Origin: Ruminococcus sp. UBA3767
GTDB lineage: Bacteria > Bacillota > Clostridia > Oscillospirales > Ruminococcaceae
Reading direction: 5' to 3'
Assembly: GCA_002371625.1 (NCBI GenBank)
Contig: DFFV01000005.1
Coordinates: forward strand, 1 to 18,251
Length of the DNA: 18,251 nucleotides
The notes below the pieces were generated by a model. That model made no database searches. It saw only the letters and a list, made by a program, of their open reading frames with translations, and was not told the origin of the DNA. Positions 8,137 to 15,248 of this stretch are shown here, piece after piece. Both the position numbers and the translations under genes were made by a program. The stretch's first letter is position 1, and each line of letters begins with the position of its first letter.

Positions 8137-8162
8137 TGCTCTCACCTCGCTCTCTGTAATAG

Positions 8163-8191
8163 ATGACGGGAAAAATATACGCTCGGTCACA
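8163..8191 (-). promoter_or_regulatory. Possible ECF-type autoregulated promoter of the sigma/anti-sigma operon
   Basis: On the minus strand TGTGAC (8186-8191) is followed after 17 nt by CGTCAT (8163-8168). ECF promoters typically have an AAC-containing -35 and a CGTC-type -10 at this spacing. Here the -35 has GAC instead of AAC. No good sigma-A promoter is visible in the 100 nt before the sigma start. The assignment is an inference. Confidence 0.5.
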
Positions 8192-8227
8192 TAAAACAAA
8201 AAGACCACCGTTATTCACGGCGGCCTT
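8192..8227 (-). terminator. Terminator of aroF
   Basis: On the minus strand a 10-bp stem with two G-T pairs (8218-8227 with 8201-8210) and a 7-nt loop is followed by TTTTTGTTTTA. It begins 13 nt after the aroF stop and lies just before the sigma factor promoter. Confidence 0.82.
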
Positions 8228-8239
8228 ATTATCTTATTA

Positions 8240-9259
8240 TCAGATGTAGAACTTTTTGCCCTCAAACTCAACTCTGCGCTTGATGTCTGTCATCAGGTCA
8301 TCGAACTGCTTCGGGTTGAGCGACTGAGCACCGTCGCACCAAGCCTTCTGAGGATTGTTATGCACCTCTACCATCAATCCGTCTGCGCCAGCGCTTACAG
8401 CGGTTTTTGCAAGCTGCGGCACCATCCAGGAGATACCTGTTGCATGGCTGGGATCGATAATTACAGGCAGGTGAGTCTTATGCTTGAGCATAGGAACAGC
8501 AGAGATGTCAAGTGTGTTCCTCGTAGCTGTTTCAAATGTTCTTATGCCTCTTTCGCACAGGATAACGTTGTCGTTTCCGCCTGCCATGATGTATTCTGCA
8601 CTCATCAGCCACTCTTCGATAGTGTTTGCAAGTCCTCTTTTGAGAAGTATAGGCTTGTTGCATTTGCCAAGCTCTTTGAGCAGGTCAAAGTTCTGCATAT
8701 TTCTTGCGCCGACCTGGATAACATCAACATCGGCAAACATATCAAGGTGAACAAGGTTCATTATCTCGGTAACGATAGGCAGACCTGTTGCTTTTTTAGC
8801 TTCAAGCAGCAGTTTAAGTCCTTCGCCTGCAAGTCCCTGGAAGGAGTAAGGTGAAGTTCTGGGCTTGAAAGCGCCGCCCCTGAGCAGTGTTGCACCGCTT
8901 TTTTTAACGTCCTGTGCGACCTCGATTATCTGTTCCTCGGTCTCAACAGAGCAGGGACCTGCGATAACATTGAAAATGCCCTCACCGAAAGTTACCTTAT
9001 CGGTCACCTTTATATAGGAATCCTCAGGGTGCATTTTTCTGTTGGCTTTTTTGTAAGGCTCTGAAACACGCTTTACATCTGCTATATAATCAGCACTGCG
9101 GATATTTTCTATATCCAGCCTTGTGGTATCACCTATAACGCCGACAAGAGTGGTGTGGTCGCCTTCACTGAGGTGAGTTTTAAGGCCTTTTGAATGGATC
9201 TCGCTGATAAGCTCCTGAATATTGTCCTTAGTGGCTTGTGAGTTGAAAATAATGATCAT
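8240..9259 (-). CDS. aroF: 3-deoxy-7-phosphoheptulonate (DAHP) synthase, type I-beta with N-terminal regulatory domain
   Basis: Condenses phosphoenolpyruvate and erythrose 4-phosphate to DAHP, the first step of the shikimate pathway; cytoplasmic. The 339-residue length and layout match the type I-beta form of Thermotoga and Bacillus. A ferredoxin-like regulatory domain (about 1-70, starting MIIIF) is followed by the TIM barrel. Active-site motifs are AGPCSVE (100-106, metal ligand Cys103), LLRGGAFKPRTSPYSFQG (125-142), the KRG loop and IIDPSHATG near residue 260. In Thermotoga the N-terminal domain gives Tyr/Phe feedback inhibition, so the same is expected here (inference). It lies downstream of pheA-ispF on the same strand but has its own strong promoter and terminator. 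The ribosome site is modest (GAAGGG about 11 nt before ATG). Confidence 0.95.
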   Translation of the reverse strand: MIIIFNSQATKDNIQELISEIHSKGLKTHLSEGDHTTLVGVIGDTTRLDIENIRSADYIADVKRVSEPYKKANRKMHPEDSYIKVTDKVTFGEGIFNVIAGPCSVETEEQIIEVAQDVKKSGATLLRGGAFKPRTSPYSFQGLAGEGLKLLLEAKKATGLPIVTEIMNLVHLDMFADVDVIQVGARNMQNFDLLKELGKCNKPILLKRGLANTIEEWLMSAEYIMAGGNDNVILCERGIRTFETATRNTLDISAVPMLKHKTHLPVIIDPSHATGISWMVPQLAKTAVSAGADGLMVEVHNNPQKAWCDGAQSLNPKQFDDLMTDIKRRVEFEGKKFYI

Positions 9260-9282
9260 TTTACATCTTTCCCTTCTGTTAT

Positions 9283-9306
9283 GTGCAGGTGTGCTGCACT
9301 TAGCAC
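9283..9306 (-). promoter_or_regulatory. Two overlapping alternative hairpins in the aroF leader
   Basis: GTGCAG (9283-9288) can pair with CTGCAC (9294-9299), while GTGCT (9291-9295) can pair with AGCAC (9302-9306). The two stems share bases and exclude each other. They lie between the aroF start point (near 9337) and its ribosome site. Both stems are short and no leader peptide is evident, so a regulatory role is speculative. Confidence 0.3.
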
Positions 9307-9343
9307 TTTAATGCTTTTATCTTTTTATGCTTTTATGTGTTAA

Positions 9344-9372
9344 AGTATATCACTCTTTTCTCAACTTGTCAA
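9344..9372 (-). promoter_or_regulatory. Strong extended -10 promoter of aroF
   Basis: On the minus strand TTGACA (9367-9372), 17 nt, TATACT (9344-9349), with TGA directly before the -10 (extended -10). The start would be near 9337, giving a leader of about 78 nt. Directly upstream (9391-9411) is a 9-nt repeat with two full copies (TCATTTTGT on the plus strand), and the leader holds a 10-nt direct repeat ATGCTTTTAT (9311-9320, 9327-9336). Confidence 0.85.
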
Positions 9373-9448
9373 GCCCCGTGTTCAATGTTTTCATTTTGTT
9401 CATTTTGTTCACACCTTACCGCAATTTGAAACCTACGGCGTTATTAGC

Positions 9449-9958
9449 TTACAATCCGCCCGTAAATGCGCCGAAAAATCCGAAGCTGCGCTCGTTAACA
9501 AGGCACACTGCCGTTGCGGATATTCCCTCGAGATTGCCTGTAAAACCAAGGCCTTCCTCGGTAGTGGCTTTTACGGAGACCTGTGACATATCTATACCGC
9601 AGGCTCTTGCGATATTGAATCTCATGTGGTTGATATGCCCTGCGAGCTTTGGCTTTTGCGCACAGATAGTTGCGTCGATATTTACTATTCGGTAACCTTT
9701 TTGCTCGATAAGTCTTGCGACCTGCCTGAGCAGATCTATGCTGTTTGCGCCCTTGTAGCGTTCATCTGTATCGGGGAACAGCTTGCCTATATCGCCAAGT
9801 GCGAGCGAACCGAGCAGTGAATCCATTATTGCATGGGTAAGTACATCTGCATCGGAATGTCCGAGCAGCCCCATATCGTTTACAATGCGGACTCCGCCAA
9901 GTATCAGCTTTCTTCCCTTGACCAGCTTGTGAACATCATAACCGTGACCTATCCTCAT
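9449..9958 (-). CDS. ispF: 2-C-methyl-D-erythritol 2,4-cyclodiphosphate synthase
   Basis: Cyclises CDP-methylerythritol 2-phosphate to methylerythritol cyclodiphosphate in the MEP isoprenoid pathway, as a cytoplasmic homotrimer with active sites at subunit interfaces. The 169 residues are slightly longer than typical. RIGHGYDVH (2-10) supplies zinc ligands Asp8 and His10, and [20 protein letters not shown] (32-51) contains the third ligand His42. FPDTD (61-65) and [12 protein letters not shown] near residue 130 are also present. The start lies 12 nt after the pheA stop, and an AAGGAGGG site sits right at that stop, so the two are cotranscribed. No terminator is seen after it and other MEP genes are absent from the window. 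Confidence 0.95.
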   Translation of the reverse strand: MRIGHGYDVHKLVKGRKLILGGVRIVNDMGLLGHSDADVLTHAIMDSLLGSLALGDIGKLFPDTDERYKGANSIDLLRQVARLIEQKGYRIVNIDATICAQKPKLAGHINHMRFNIARACGIDMSQVSVKATTEEGLGFTGNLEGISATAVCLVNERSFGFFGAFTGGL

Positions 9959-9970
9959 ATCCGTCCCTCC

Positions 9971-11083
9971 TTATATCTCCTCATAGTTTCCCAGGAATTT
10001 AAAATAGCCCAGCTCATCAGAAAGTTCATTTATCAGCATTGCGACCTTTTCATCATTTATGCTGCCCTGAAAATCAAGGTAGAATACAACATCAAAATCG
10101 GTATTTGCGATAGGACGTGATTCTATCATCAAAAGGTTCAGCCCTGCAACAGAGAACTTTGTGAGCAGCCTGTAAAGCGAGTTCTTTTCGTGGGCAAGCG
10201 AAAGTGATACCGATACTATATCTGCATTCTTCGTGCAAAGCGTCTGCTTTGCGATAACGATGAACCGAGTGTAATTCTCACTTGCATCGGCAATATCCCT
10301 TGCAATTATCTCAAGACCGTTACGCTGTGCGCTGTCGGCGGAGCAGATAGCCGCAACAGGTTCACTGCTTTGTGCGGCATACTGTGCAGCAAGCGCCGTG
10401 TTTGAATACTTGTGCGCTTTGCAGCCCTGCTTTTTTATGAAGCCCGAACACTGCATCAAAGCCTGTTCGTGCGAATATACTATCGTAATGTCCTCAAGCC
10501 GTGTACCTTTTTTAGCGCAAAGGCAATGCTCAACTTTCAGCTTTGTGGTAGCGCATATCTTCAGGTCGTATTTTTTAAGCAGCTCGTAGGTAGTTGAAAC
10601 AGAACCTGCCGTGGAATTTGCTATCGGTACGACTCCAAGGTCTGCCTTTCCGCTTTCGACCGCATCAAAAACTCCCTCAAACACATCGCAGAAGGTTATA
10701 TCTGCATTTGGCAGCAGCTTGTTGCACGCCATTTGTGAAAATGAGCCTTGTGTGCCGGGGACTGCGCAGGTGAACTTTTGGTTCAGATCAAGCGCCTGAG
10801 ATGGTATAGTGTTGTTTTGTGCAAGCAGCCTGCGGTATTGCAGGCACTTGGAAATATCCATGATAGTCTGGTAAAGCACGTCCGATGAGCTTTTAAGATC
10901 CTCGGGCATCTTATCAGCTATCCTTTTAAGAACATCCTTTTCACGCCCCTGCTGAAATATCGGCATAGAAGCAGCTTTTTTGATCTTTGCCACGTCCGAG
11001 CAGACCTCCATGCGTTCGCAGAACAGCTTAGCTATCTCATCGTCGATCTCGTTTATCCTTATCCTCAGCTCGTCCAGTTCCAT
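9971..11083 (-). CDS. pheA: Bifunctional chorismate mutase / prephenate dehydratase (P-protein)
   Basis: Converts chorismate to prephenate and then to phenylpyruvate, the Phe branch. Three parts are seen in 370 residues. An AroQ-type helical chorismate mutase (about 1-88) contains RIRINEIDDEIAKLFCERM (7-25) and AKIKK (32-36). Prephenate dehydratase (about 104-280) has VPGTQGSFSQMA (108-119), VVPIANSTAGSV (151-162) and the catalytic YTRF (271-274). A C-terminal ACT domain (about 290-368) contains the ESRP motif (321-324) associated with Phe binding, so feedback inhibition by Phe is expected. The ATG follows a G-rich site (GGGGGG), which is not a canonical AGGAGG. It leads an operon with ispF and has its own promoter. 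Confidence 0.95.
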   Translation of the reverse strand: MELDELRIRINEIDDEIAKLFCERMEVCSDVAKIKKAASMPIFQQGREKDVLKRIADKMPEDLKSSSDVLYQTIMDISKCLQYRRLLAQNNTIPSQALDLNQKFTCAVPGTQGSFSQMACNKLLPNADITFCDVFEGVFDAVESGKADLGVVPIANSTAGSVSTTYELLKKYDLKICATTKLKVEHCLCAKKGTRLEDITIVYSHEQALMQCSGFIKKQGCKAHKYSNTALAAQYAAQSSEPVAAICSADSAQRNGLEIIARDIADASENYTRFIVIAKQTLCTKNADIVSVSLSLAHEKNSLYRLLTKFSVAGLNLLMIESRPIANTDFDVVFYLDFQGSINDEKVAMLINELSDELGYFKFLGNYEEI

Positions 11084-11111
11084 TAAACAGCCCCCCAGTC
11101 ATTCTTATTAC

Positions 11112-11140
11112 AGTTTAGCACATTACAGTTAACTTTTCAA
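11112..11140 (-). promoter_or_regulatory. Promoter of the pheA-ispF operon
   Basis: On the minus strand TTGAAA (11135-11140), 17 nt, TAAACT (11112-11117), with an extended TGC before the -10. The leader is short (about 22 nt), so there is no room for a pheA-type attenuator peptide. Confidence 0.75.
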
Positions 11141-11174
11141 GGATTTTTTTAATGCATGGCATCAGCGCAGTAGT

Positions 11175-11194
11175 TTTACAATTGGAATTGTAAA
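11175..11194. promoter_or_regulatory. Perfect 9-bp-arm palindrome, candidate operator
   Basis: TTTACAATT (11175-11183), GG, AATTGTAAA (11186-11194). It lies between the divergent pheA and FIST-GGDEF promoters, 34 bp above the pheA -35 and 37 bp above the other -35. A second, smaller inverted repeat (AAAATT-gtg-AATTTT, 11215-11229) shares the half-site AATTGTGAA and lies about 31 bp away, next to the plus-strand -35. The pattern is typical of a dimeric repressor or activator site. The regulator is unknown. Confidence 0.5.
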
Positions 11195-11231
11195 TCTTTG
11201 TTGTTTTTAGATATAAAATTGTGAATTTTCA

Positions 11232-11260
11232 TTGACTTTTGGGAGTTGATGTGCTAAATT
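11232..11260 (+). promoter_or_regulatory. Promoter of the FIST-GGDEF gene
   Basis: TTGACT (11232-11237), 17 nt, TAAATT (11255-11260), with an extended TGC. The leader is about 30 nt and contains GGAGG (11284-11288). No c-di-GMP riboswitch fits in it. Confidence 0.75.
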
Positions 11261-11296
11261 AGTATATAAGATGAAACTAATTCGGAGGTGCAGACT

Positions 11297-13081
11297 TTGA
11301 AACAGATACTTGTTGAATACTGCCACGGTCAAAGTGTGGCTCAGCAGCTTTCTGCTGTGAGTGATGAGCTTTCAGCCAATAGGTATAAAAACGTGTTGTT
11401 TCATGTTTACAGCGGAATACTGGACGGCGATATGCTCGTTGAGCTGTGCAGACAGATAAAGACTGCATTTCCCGGGTGTATCCTTGCGGGAACCATGTCC
11501 GCAGGAGAGATAAAGGACGGCAGGCTTATGGAAACGGGCGTGCTTATCTCAGCGCTGCTGTTTGAAACGACAGAGCTTACTATGACCTGCTTTGGTGATG
11601 TAAGGGGCAATGAGCAGAAAACGGGTGAGGCTATCCGTGAGCTTATCGATACCACTCAGGAGATCAAGGCTGCTGAGGTGCTTTTGCCGGGAACCGAGAT
11701 AACTACAAGAGTGATATGGGAAGAGGTAACACGTTCAAAGCCGGGTGTTCAGGTGTTTGGCGGTTACGCCGGCGGACACGATATGAGCATTGGCGAGCAT
11801 TATGTTTTTGATGAAACAGGGCTTAACGATAACCTTATATTCGTGATAACCTATTCGGGCAGGGATTTTCATATAAATGTTGACAAATCTGTCGGCTGGT
11901 CAACTCTCGGACACGCATTCAAGGTCACAAAATCTGATGAGAACAGACTTATCGAGATAAATGACAGACCTGCTGTCGAGGTATATGAAAAGTACCTGAG
12001 GATAAACCGTTACGATAATTTTGAGGAAAATACTTTTGAATTTCCGCTTATAGCAAAGACCGAGGGCGATGAGCTTTTAAGACATACGCTCAATGTTGAG
12101 GATGACGGCACACTTGATATGGCGGGCTACGTTACCGACGGGATGGATATTTATCTTTGCTACGGCAATCCGTCGCTGATAGTTGATAAGGTCAACCAAA
12201 GGCTCAGGGAGGTCAGTGAGTTCAGACCGCAGGCGGTGCTGCTTTATTCCTGCTCGGTGCGTAAGGCGTTCTGGGAGAGCTATGTAGATATTGAAATGAT
12301 ACCGTTTGAAAAGATAGCTAAAACAGGCGGTTTTCATACATGGGGCGAGGTCAAGCGTGATCCTTCGACCAACTTTGTGTGGGAGTATAACATAACGCTT
12401 TTGTCTATCGCTATGAGAGAGGGCGAAAAGCCGGAGGGAAGCCTTGGAGAGATAAAGGTAGATGATACCTTGCTCAAGGGTCAGGCTTCACTGATAAAAA
12501 GGCTTACTCAGCTTGTTTCCGCAACAACAGGGGAGCTGCAAAAGGCGTACGATGATCTTGCACAGGTCAACGAACAGCTGAGGATACTTTCCAACCACGA
12601 TGCGCTCACGGGACTATATAACAGAAGAAGACTTGACGAATTTGCAGTTGAGGCTCTTGATAAGGCTGAAAATGAAGATTCACTGCTGAGCCTGTTTATG
12701 ATAGATATCGACTATTTCAAGAATATCAATGATACCTACGGTCACGAAGTCGGTGACGGGGTGCTGGTTGAGATAGCACAGATACTTGATGATTCTGTCC
12801 ACAAGTTTGATGGCGGTGCAGTCGGCAGGTGGGGCGGTGAGGAGTTCCTTGCGGTCGTTCCTTATGCTGATAAACAGCAGGCAGCTGATTATGCCGAGCT
12901 TATGCGAAGACTGTGTGAGGAGCATAAATACCTTGATATCGACGACAGGATAACTATCAGCGTAGGCTGCGTTACCATAAAAGGAAAGGTTGATAGAACA
13001 AAGCTGTTCAAGGCTGTTGATGACTGCCTGTATGAAGCTAAACGCAGAGGCAGGAACAGAGTTATCCATGCTGAGCTTTGA
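11297..13081 (+). CDS. FIST sensor domain protein fused to a GGDEF diguanylate cyclase
   Basis: 594 residues. The N-terminal half is a FIST domain (about 25-215) and a FIST_C domain (about 225-375), with the recognisable GCILAGTMSAGEI and VQVFGGYAGG stretches. FIST domains are thought to sense small ligands. A linker helix (about 385-425, likely coiled coil) leads to a GGDEF domain (about 425-590) with DALTGLYNRR, MIDIDYFKNINDTYGHEVGD and GRWGGEEF (GGEEF at 513-517). The active-site loop is intact, so it should make cyclic di-GMP from GTP. The RxxD inhibitory site expected five residues before GGEEF is absent (FDGG). No membrane segment is seen, so it is a cytoplasmic sensor. The start is taken as TTG at 11297, 8 nt after GGAGG. 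The in-frame GTG at 11288 overlaps that ribosome site and is unlikely. Confidence 0.92.
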   Translation: MKQILVEYCHGQSVAQQLSAVSDELSANRYKNVLFHVYSGILDGDMLVELCRQIKTAFPGCILAGTMSAGEIKDGRLMETGVLISALLFETTELTMTCFGDVRGNEQKTGEAIRELIDTTQEIKAAEVLLPGTEITTRVIWEEVTRSKPGVQVFGGYAGGHDMSIGEHYVFDETGLNDNLIFVITYSGRDFHINVDKSVGWSTLGHAFKVTKSDENRLIEINDRPAVEVYEKYLRINRYDNFEENTFEFPLIAKTEGDELLRHTLNVEDDGTLDMAGYVTDGMDIYLCYGNPSLIVDKVNQRLREVSEFRPQAVLLYSCSVRKAFWESYVDIEMIPFEKIAKTGGFHTWGEVKRDPSTNFVWEYNITLLSIAMREGEKPEGSLGEIKVDDTLLKGQASLIKRLTQLVSATTGELQKAYDDLAQVNEQLRILSNHDALTGLYNRRRLDEFAVEALDKAENEDSLLSLFMIDIDYFKNINDTYGHEVGDGVLVEIAQILDDSVHKFDGGAVGRWGGEEFLAVVPYADKQQAADYAELMRRLCEEHKYLDIDDRITISVGCVTIKGKVDRTKLFKAVDDCLYEAKRRGRNRVIHAEL

Positions 13082-13105
13082 ACAGAATAATAATGTTGAT
13101 TCATG

Positions 13106-13128
13106 GGCTGTTGCATTTAGCAATAGCC
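13106..13128 (+). terminator. Possible weak terminator after the FIST-GGDEF gene
   Basis: A 9-bp stem with one G-T pair (GGCTGTTGC 13106-13114 with GCAATAGCC 13120-13128) and a 5-nt loop. The following sequence (TATTAACTCTTT) is only moderately T-rich. Confidence 0.45.
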
Positions 13129-13167
13129 TATTAACTCTTTAATGGTTTGTTCGGACCGTAAAAACAC

Positions 13168-13196
13168 TTGATAAATACCTGCGGACATGATATAAT
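13168..13196 (+). promoter_or_regulatory. Promoter of the LRR-CWB2 surface protein gene
   Basis: TTGATA (13168-13173), 17 nt, TATAAT (13191-13196), with an extended TGA before the -10. The leader is about 90 nt, ends in an A-rich stretch and AGGGGG, and shows no clear structure. Confidence 0.8.
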
Positions 13197-13292
13197 CCGG
13201 TTATACAGCATCATTTTGCGGGATTCTGTGATCGTTCAATTTTTCTGTATACTTTTAGAAAAAGAAAAAATAAAAAAACAGGGGGAATAACA

Positions 13293-15131
13293 ATGAAAAA
13301 GAAGCTCTTAGCTGTCGTAATGGCAGCGTGTATGACCTTCGGTACAGCCGCAGCTCTGCCGCAAGCCTTCTTTTCGGATACCTATATAACTGCATCGGCT
13401 GAGTATTTTGAATCAAGCGACTTTGGCTATTATGTCAAAGAGGATTCTACGCTGACAGTAGCAAAGTACATTGGTAACGGCGGCGATGTAAAAATACCTA
13501 AAACGGTGCAGGGAAAGACCGTTACAAATATGCAGTCGGGTGTATTTTATAACAATGATACTGTCACAAGTATCACCATTCCCGATAGTATAACCACGAT
13601 CTATGAGAGTTCTATATGCCAATGCCGCAAAGTAAAAAAAATAACTCTGCCTGCTACTCTTAAAAAAATAGGGTACAATGCATTCGGCAGCTGCACATCA
13701 CTTGAAAGCATAGACATTCCCGAAGGTGTTACTTCAATAGGTAATGTGGCGTTCAACAACTGCGTCAAGCTCAGATCAATAACCCTGCCGAGCACTTTGG
13801 AGGAACTTGGCAGTGTCACTTTTCAAAACTGCATATCGCTTAAAAGCATAACTATCCCAAAGAAAATCACTAAGATCGATACTGCTGCATTCGTTGATTG
13901 TACAGGCCTTGAAAGCGTGACCCTCCCTGACGGATTAAAAACTATTGAAAGCAGTGCCTTTAATAACTGTAAATCACTTAAAAGCATAACTCTTCCAAGC
14001 GGGCTTGAAGAAATAAACGGTTATGCATTTTTTAACTGTGCCGCAATGAAAAGCGTGACTATCCCCGAGGGGCTGCGTAGCTTTGGTGACCGTATGTTCG
14101 GCTACTATGCTAAAGAGGTAAATGGCAAAGAGGAGACAGTTAAGATACCGGACTTTCGTATCTACGGCGGCGTAAGAACTATCGCAGAGAAATATGCCAA
14201 GGGCGAGGGCTTTGAGTTCGTTGCCCGTATGGCAGGCAGTAACCGCTTTGACACAGCAGCCCGGATCTCAAAGAGTATGCGCTCTAAGCCGACAGCCGTA
14301 TTTCTTGCAAACGGTATGAATTACGCTGATGCACTTGCAGGCGTGCCGATCGCAAAATCCCTGAACGCACCGATACTTCTGACAGAGACCGACAAGCTGC
14401 CTGCTGAAACTCTTGCTGAGCTGAAACGCCTTGATGTGAAAAACGTTATCATGCTCGGAGGAGAGGGCGCTATAAGCGAAAAGGTCGATAAAACGCTTGA
14501 AAAGAACGGCTTCATGACCGGCAGGATAGCAGGAGATGACCGTTTTGAAACGGCAATAGAGATAGCAAATAAGCTCAACCCGTCACCCTCCGAGGTATTC
14601 TTTGTCTACGGTCTTAACTATGCTGATGCGCTTTCGATCGGCGCTGTTGCAGGCTTTGACAGTGCACCGATAATCTACCTGAAAACAAACGGAGATATCG
14701 ACAAGGCTACAAAGGATTATCTTGCAGGGCTGAAAAAGCAGGGCTGCGTTGCAAAAGCCTATGTTATCGGCGGAGAGGGTGTCATCTCGGACGCAATGAT
14801 GAAACAGGCAGGCGATTTGCTTGGCGTTAAACCTGAAAGAGTTTCGGGTGCTGACCGCTATGCTACCTGCACTGAGGTCAACAAGAAATTTGCAGGTATT
14901 TTTAAAGGAAAAACAGTGTGTATCGCAAAGGGGTTGAATTTTCCTGATGCACTTGCAGGCGGAGTCCTCGCAGCCTCATCACAAGCTCCGATACTGCTTG
15001 CGGACAACACGCTGCAAAGCTCGCATAAAGAGTATCTGAAGCAGAAAAAAGCAAATGCCTTTTATGTCTTTGGCGGAACTGGAGCAGTTTCCGACAAGCT
15101 GGTAAATGAAGTGGCTGGCGCATCTAAATAG
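13293..15131 (+). CDS. Secreted BspA-type leucine-rich repeat protein with three CWB2 cell-wall-binding repeats
   Basis: 612 residues. A signal peptide (1-36) has KKK, a hydrophobic core and a likely ASA cleavage site at 34-36. Residues about 85-270 hold seven to eight LRR_5 (BspA-type) repeats with a 23-residue period, built on L.SITLP..L..IG..AF.NC. Residues about 311-612 hold three cell wall binding repeats of the CWB2 type (PF04122). Each begins R(I/M/V)(A/S)G.(N/D)R(F/Y)(D/E/A)T and carries G(M/L)N(Y/F)(A/P)DAL and GGxG(A/V)(I/V)S motifs. In Clostridioides difficile three CWB2 copies form the trimeric unit that holds proteins on the wall non-covalently. The likely role is a wall-held surface protein whose LRRs contact a ligand. 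The ligand is unknown. ATG start with AGGGGG site. Single-gene unit with a strong terminator. Confidence 0.93.
   Translation: MKKKLLAVVMAACMTFGTAAALPQAFFSDTYITASAEYFESSDFGYYVKEDSTLTVAKYIGNGGDVKIPKTVQGKTVTNMQSGVFYNNDTVTSITIPDSITTIYESSICQCRKVKKITLPATLKKIGYNAFGSCTSLESIDIPEGVTSIGNVAFNNCVKLRSITLPSTLEELGSVTFQNCISLKSITIPKKITKIDTAAFVDCTGLESVTLPDGLKTIESSAFNNCKSLKSITLPSGLEEINGYAFFNCAAMKSVTIPEGLRSFGDRMFGYYAKEVNGKEETVKIPDFRIYGGVRTIAEKYAKGEGFEFVARMAGSNRFDTAARISKSMRSKPTAVFLANGMNYADALAGVPIAKSLNAPILLTETDKLPAETLAELKRLDVKNVIMLGGEGAISEKVDKTLEKNGFMTGRIAGDDRFETAIEIANKLNPSPSEVFFVYGLNYADALSIGAVAGFDSAPIIYLKTNGDIDKATKDYLAGLKKQGCVAKAYVIGGEGVISDAMMKQAGDLLGVKPERVSGADRYATCTEVNKKFAGIFKGKTVCIAKGLNFPDALAGGVLAASSQAPILLADNTLQSSHKEYLKQKKANAFYVFGGTGAVSDKLVNEVAGASK
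13545..14102 (+). repeat. LRR-coding tandem repeats, about 69-bp period
   Basis: Seven to eight degenerate copies encoding 23-residue BspA-type LRRs (protein residues about 85-270). They recur as a TCAATAACTCTGCC-like strand followed by a GCATTT...AACTG segment. The copies are diverged at the DNA level, so they look like an old array rather than a recent expansion. Confidence 0.8.
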
Positions 15132-15139
15132 CATAATAA

Positions 15140-15177
15140 AGAGCTTTTCACGCCTTGAATGTGAAAAGCTCTATGTT
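15140..15177 (+). terminator. Terminator of the LRR-CWB2 gene
   Basis: A perfect 12-bp stem (15140-15151 with 15161-15172, AGAGCTTTTCAC/GTGAAAAGCTCT), a 9-nt loop, then ATGTTTTG. It starts 9 nt after the stop codon. Confidence 0.85.
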
Positions 15178-15192
15178 TTGTATAACACAGGT

Positions 15193-15233
15193 CAAAAAAC
15201 AGGGGACTGCCGCATTAAGCAACAGTCCCTTTT
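15193..15233 (-). terminator. Terminator of the lipoprotein operon
   Basis: On the minus strand GGGACTG (15223-15229) pairs with CAGTCCC (15203-15209), with two mismatches and two inner pairs, followed by CTGTTTTTTG. It lies 16 nt after the stop of the second lipoprotein gene and faces the plus-strand terminator of the converging gene. Confidence 0.8.
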
Positions 15234-15248
15234 GTAATTACTATTTTA

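Noticed and set aside
8137..8208. 24-residue N-terminal extension of the sigma factor from an upstream ATG
   Set aside because: That ATG lacks a ribosome site and the extension covers the likely ECF promoter. The ATG at 8136 has GAGGTG before it and matches family length.
13545..14102. Regular about 69-bp repeats considered as a CRISPR-like array
   Set aside because: The period is in-frame, the units are diverged and translate to LRR_5 repeats. There are no conserved repeats with unique spacers.
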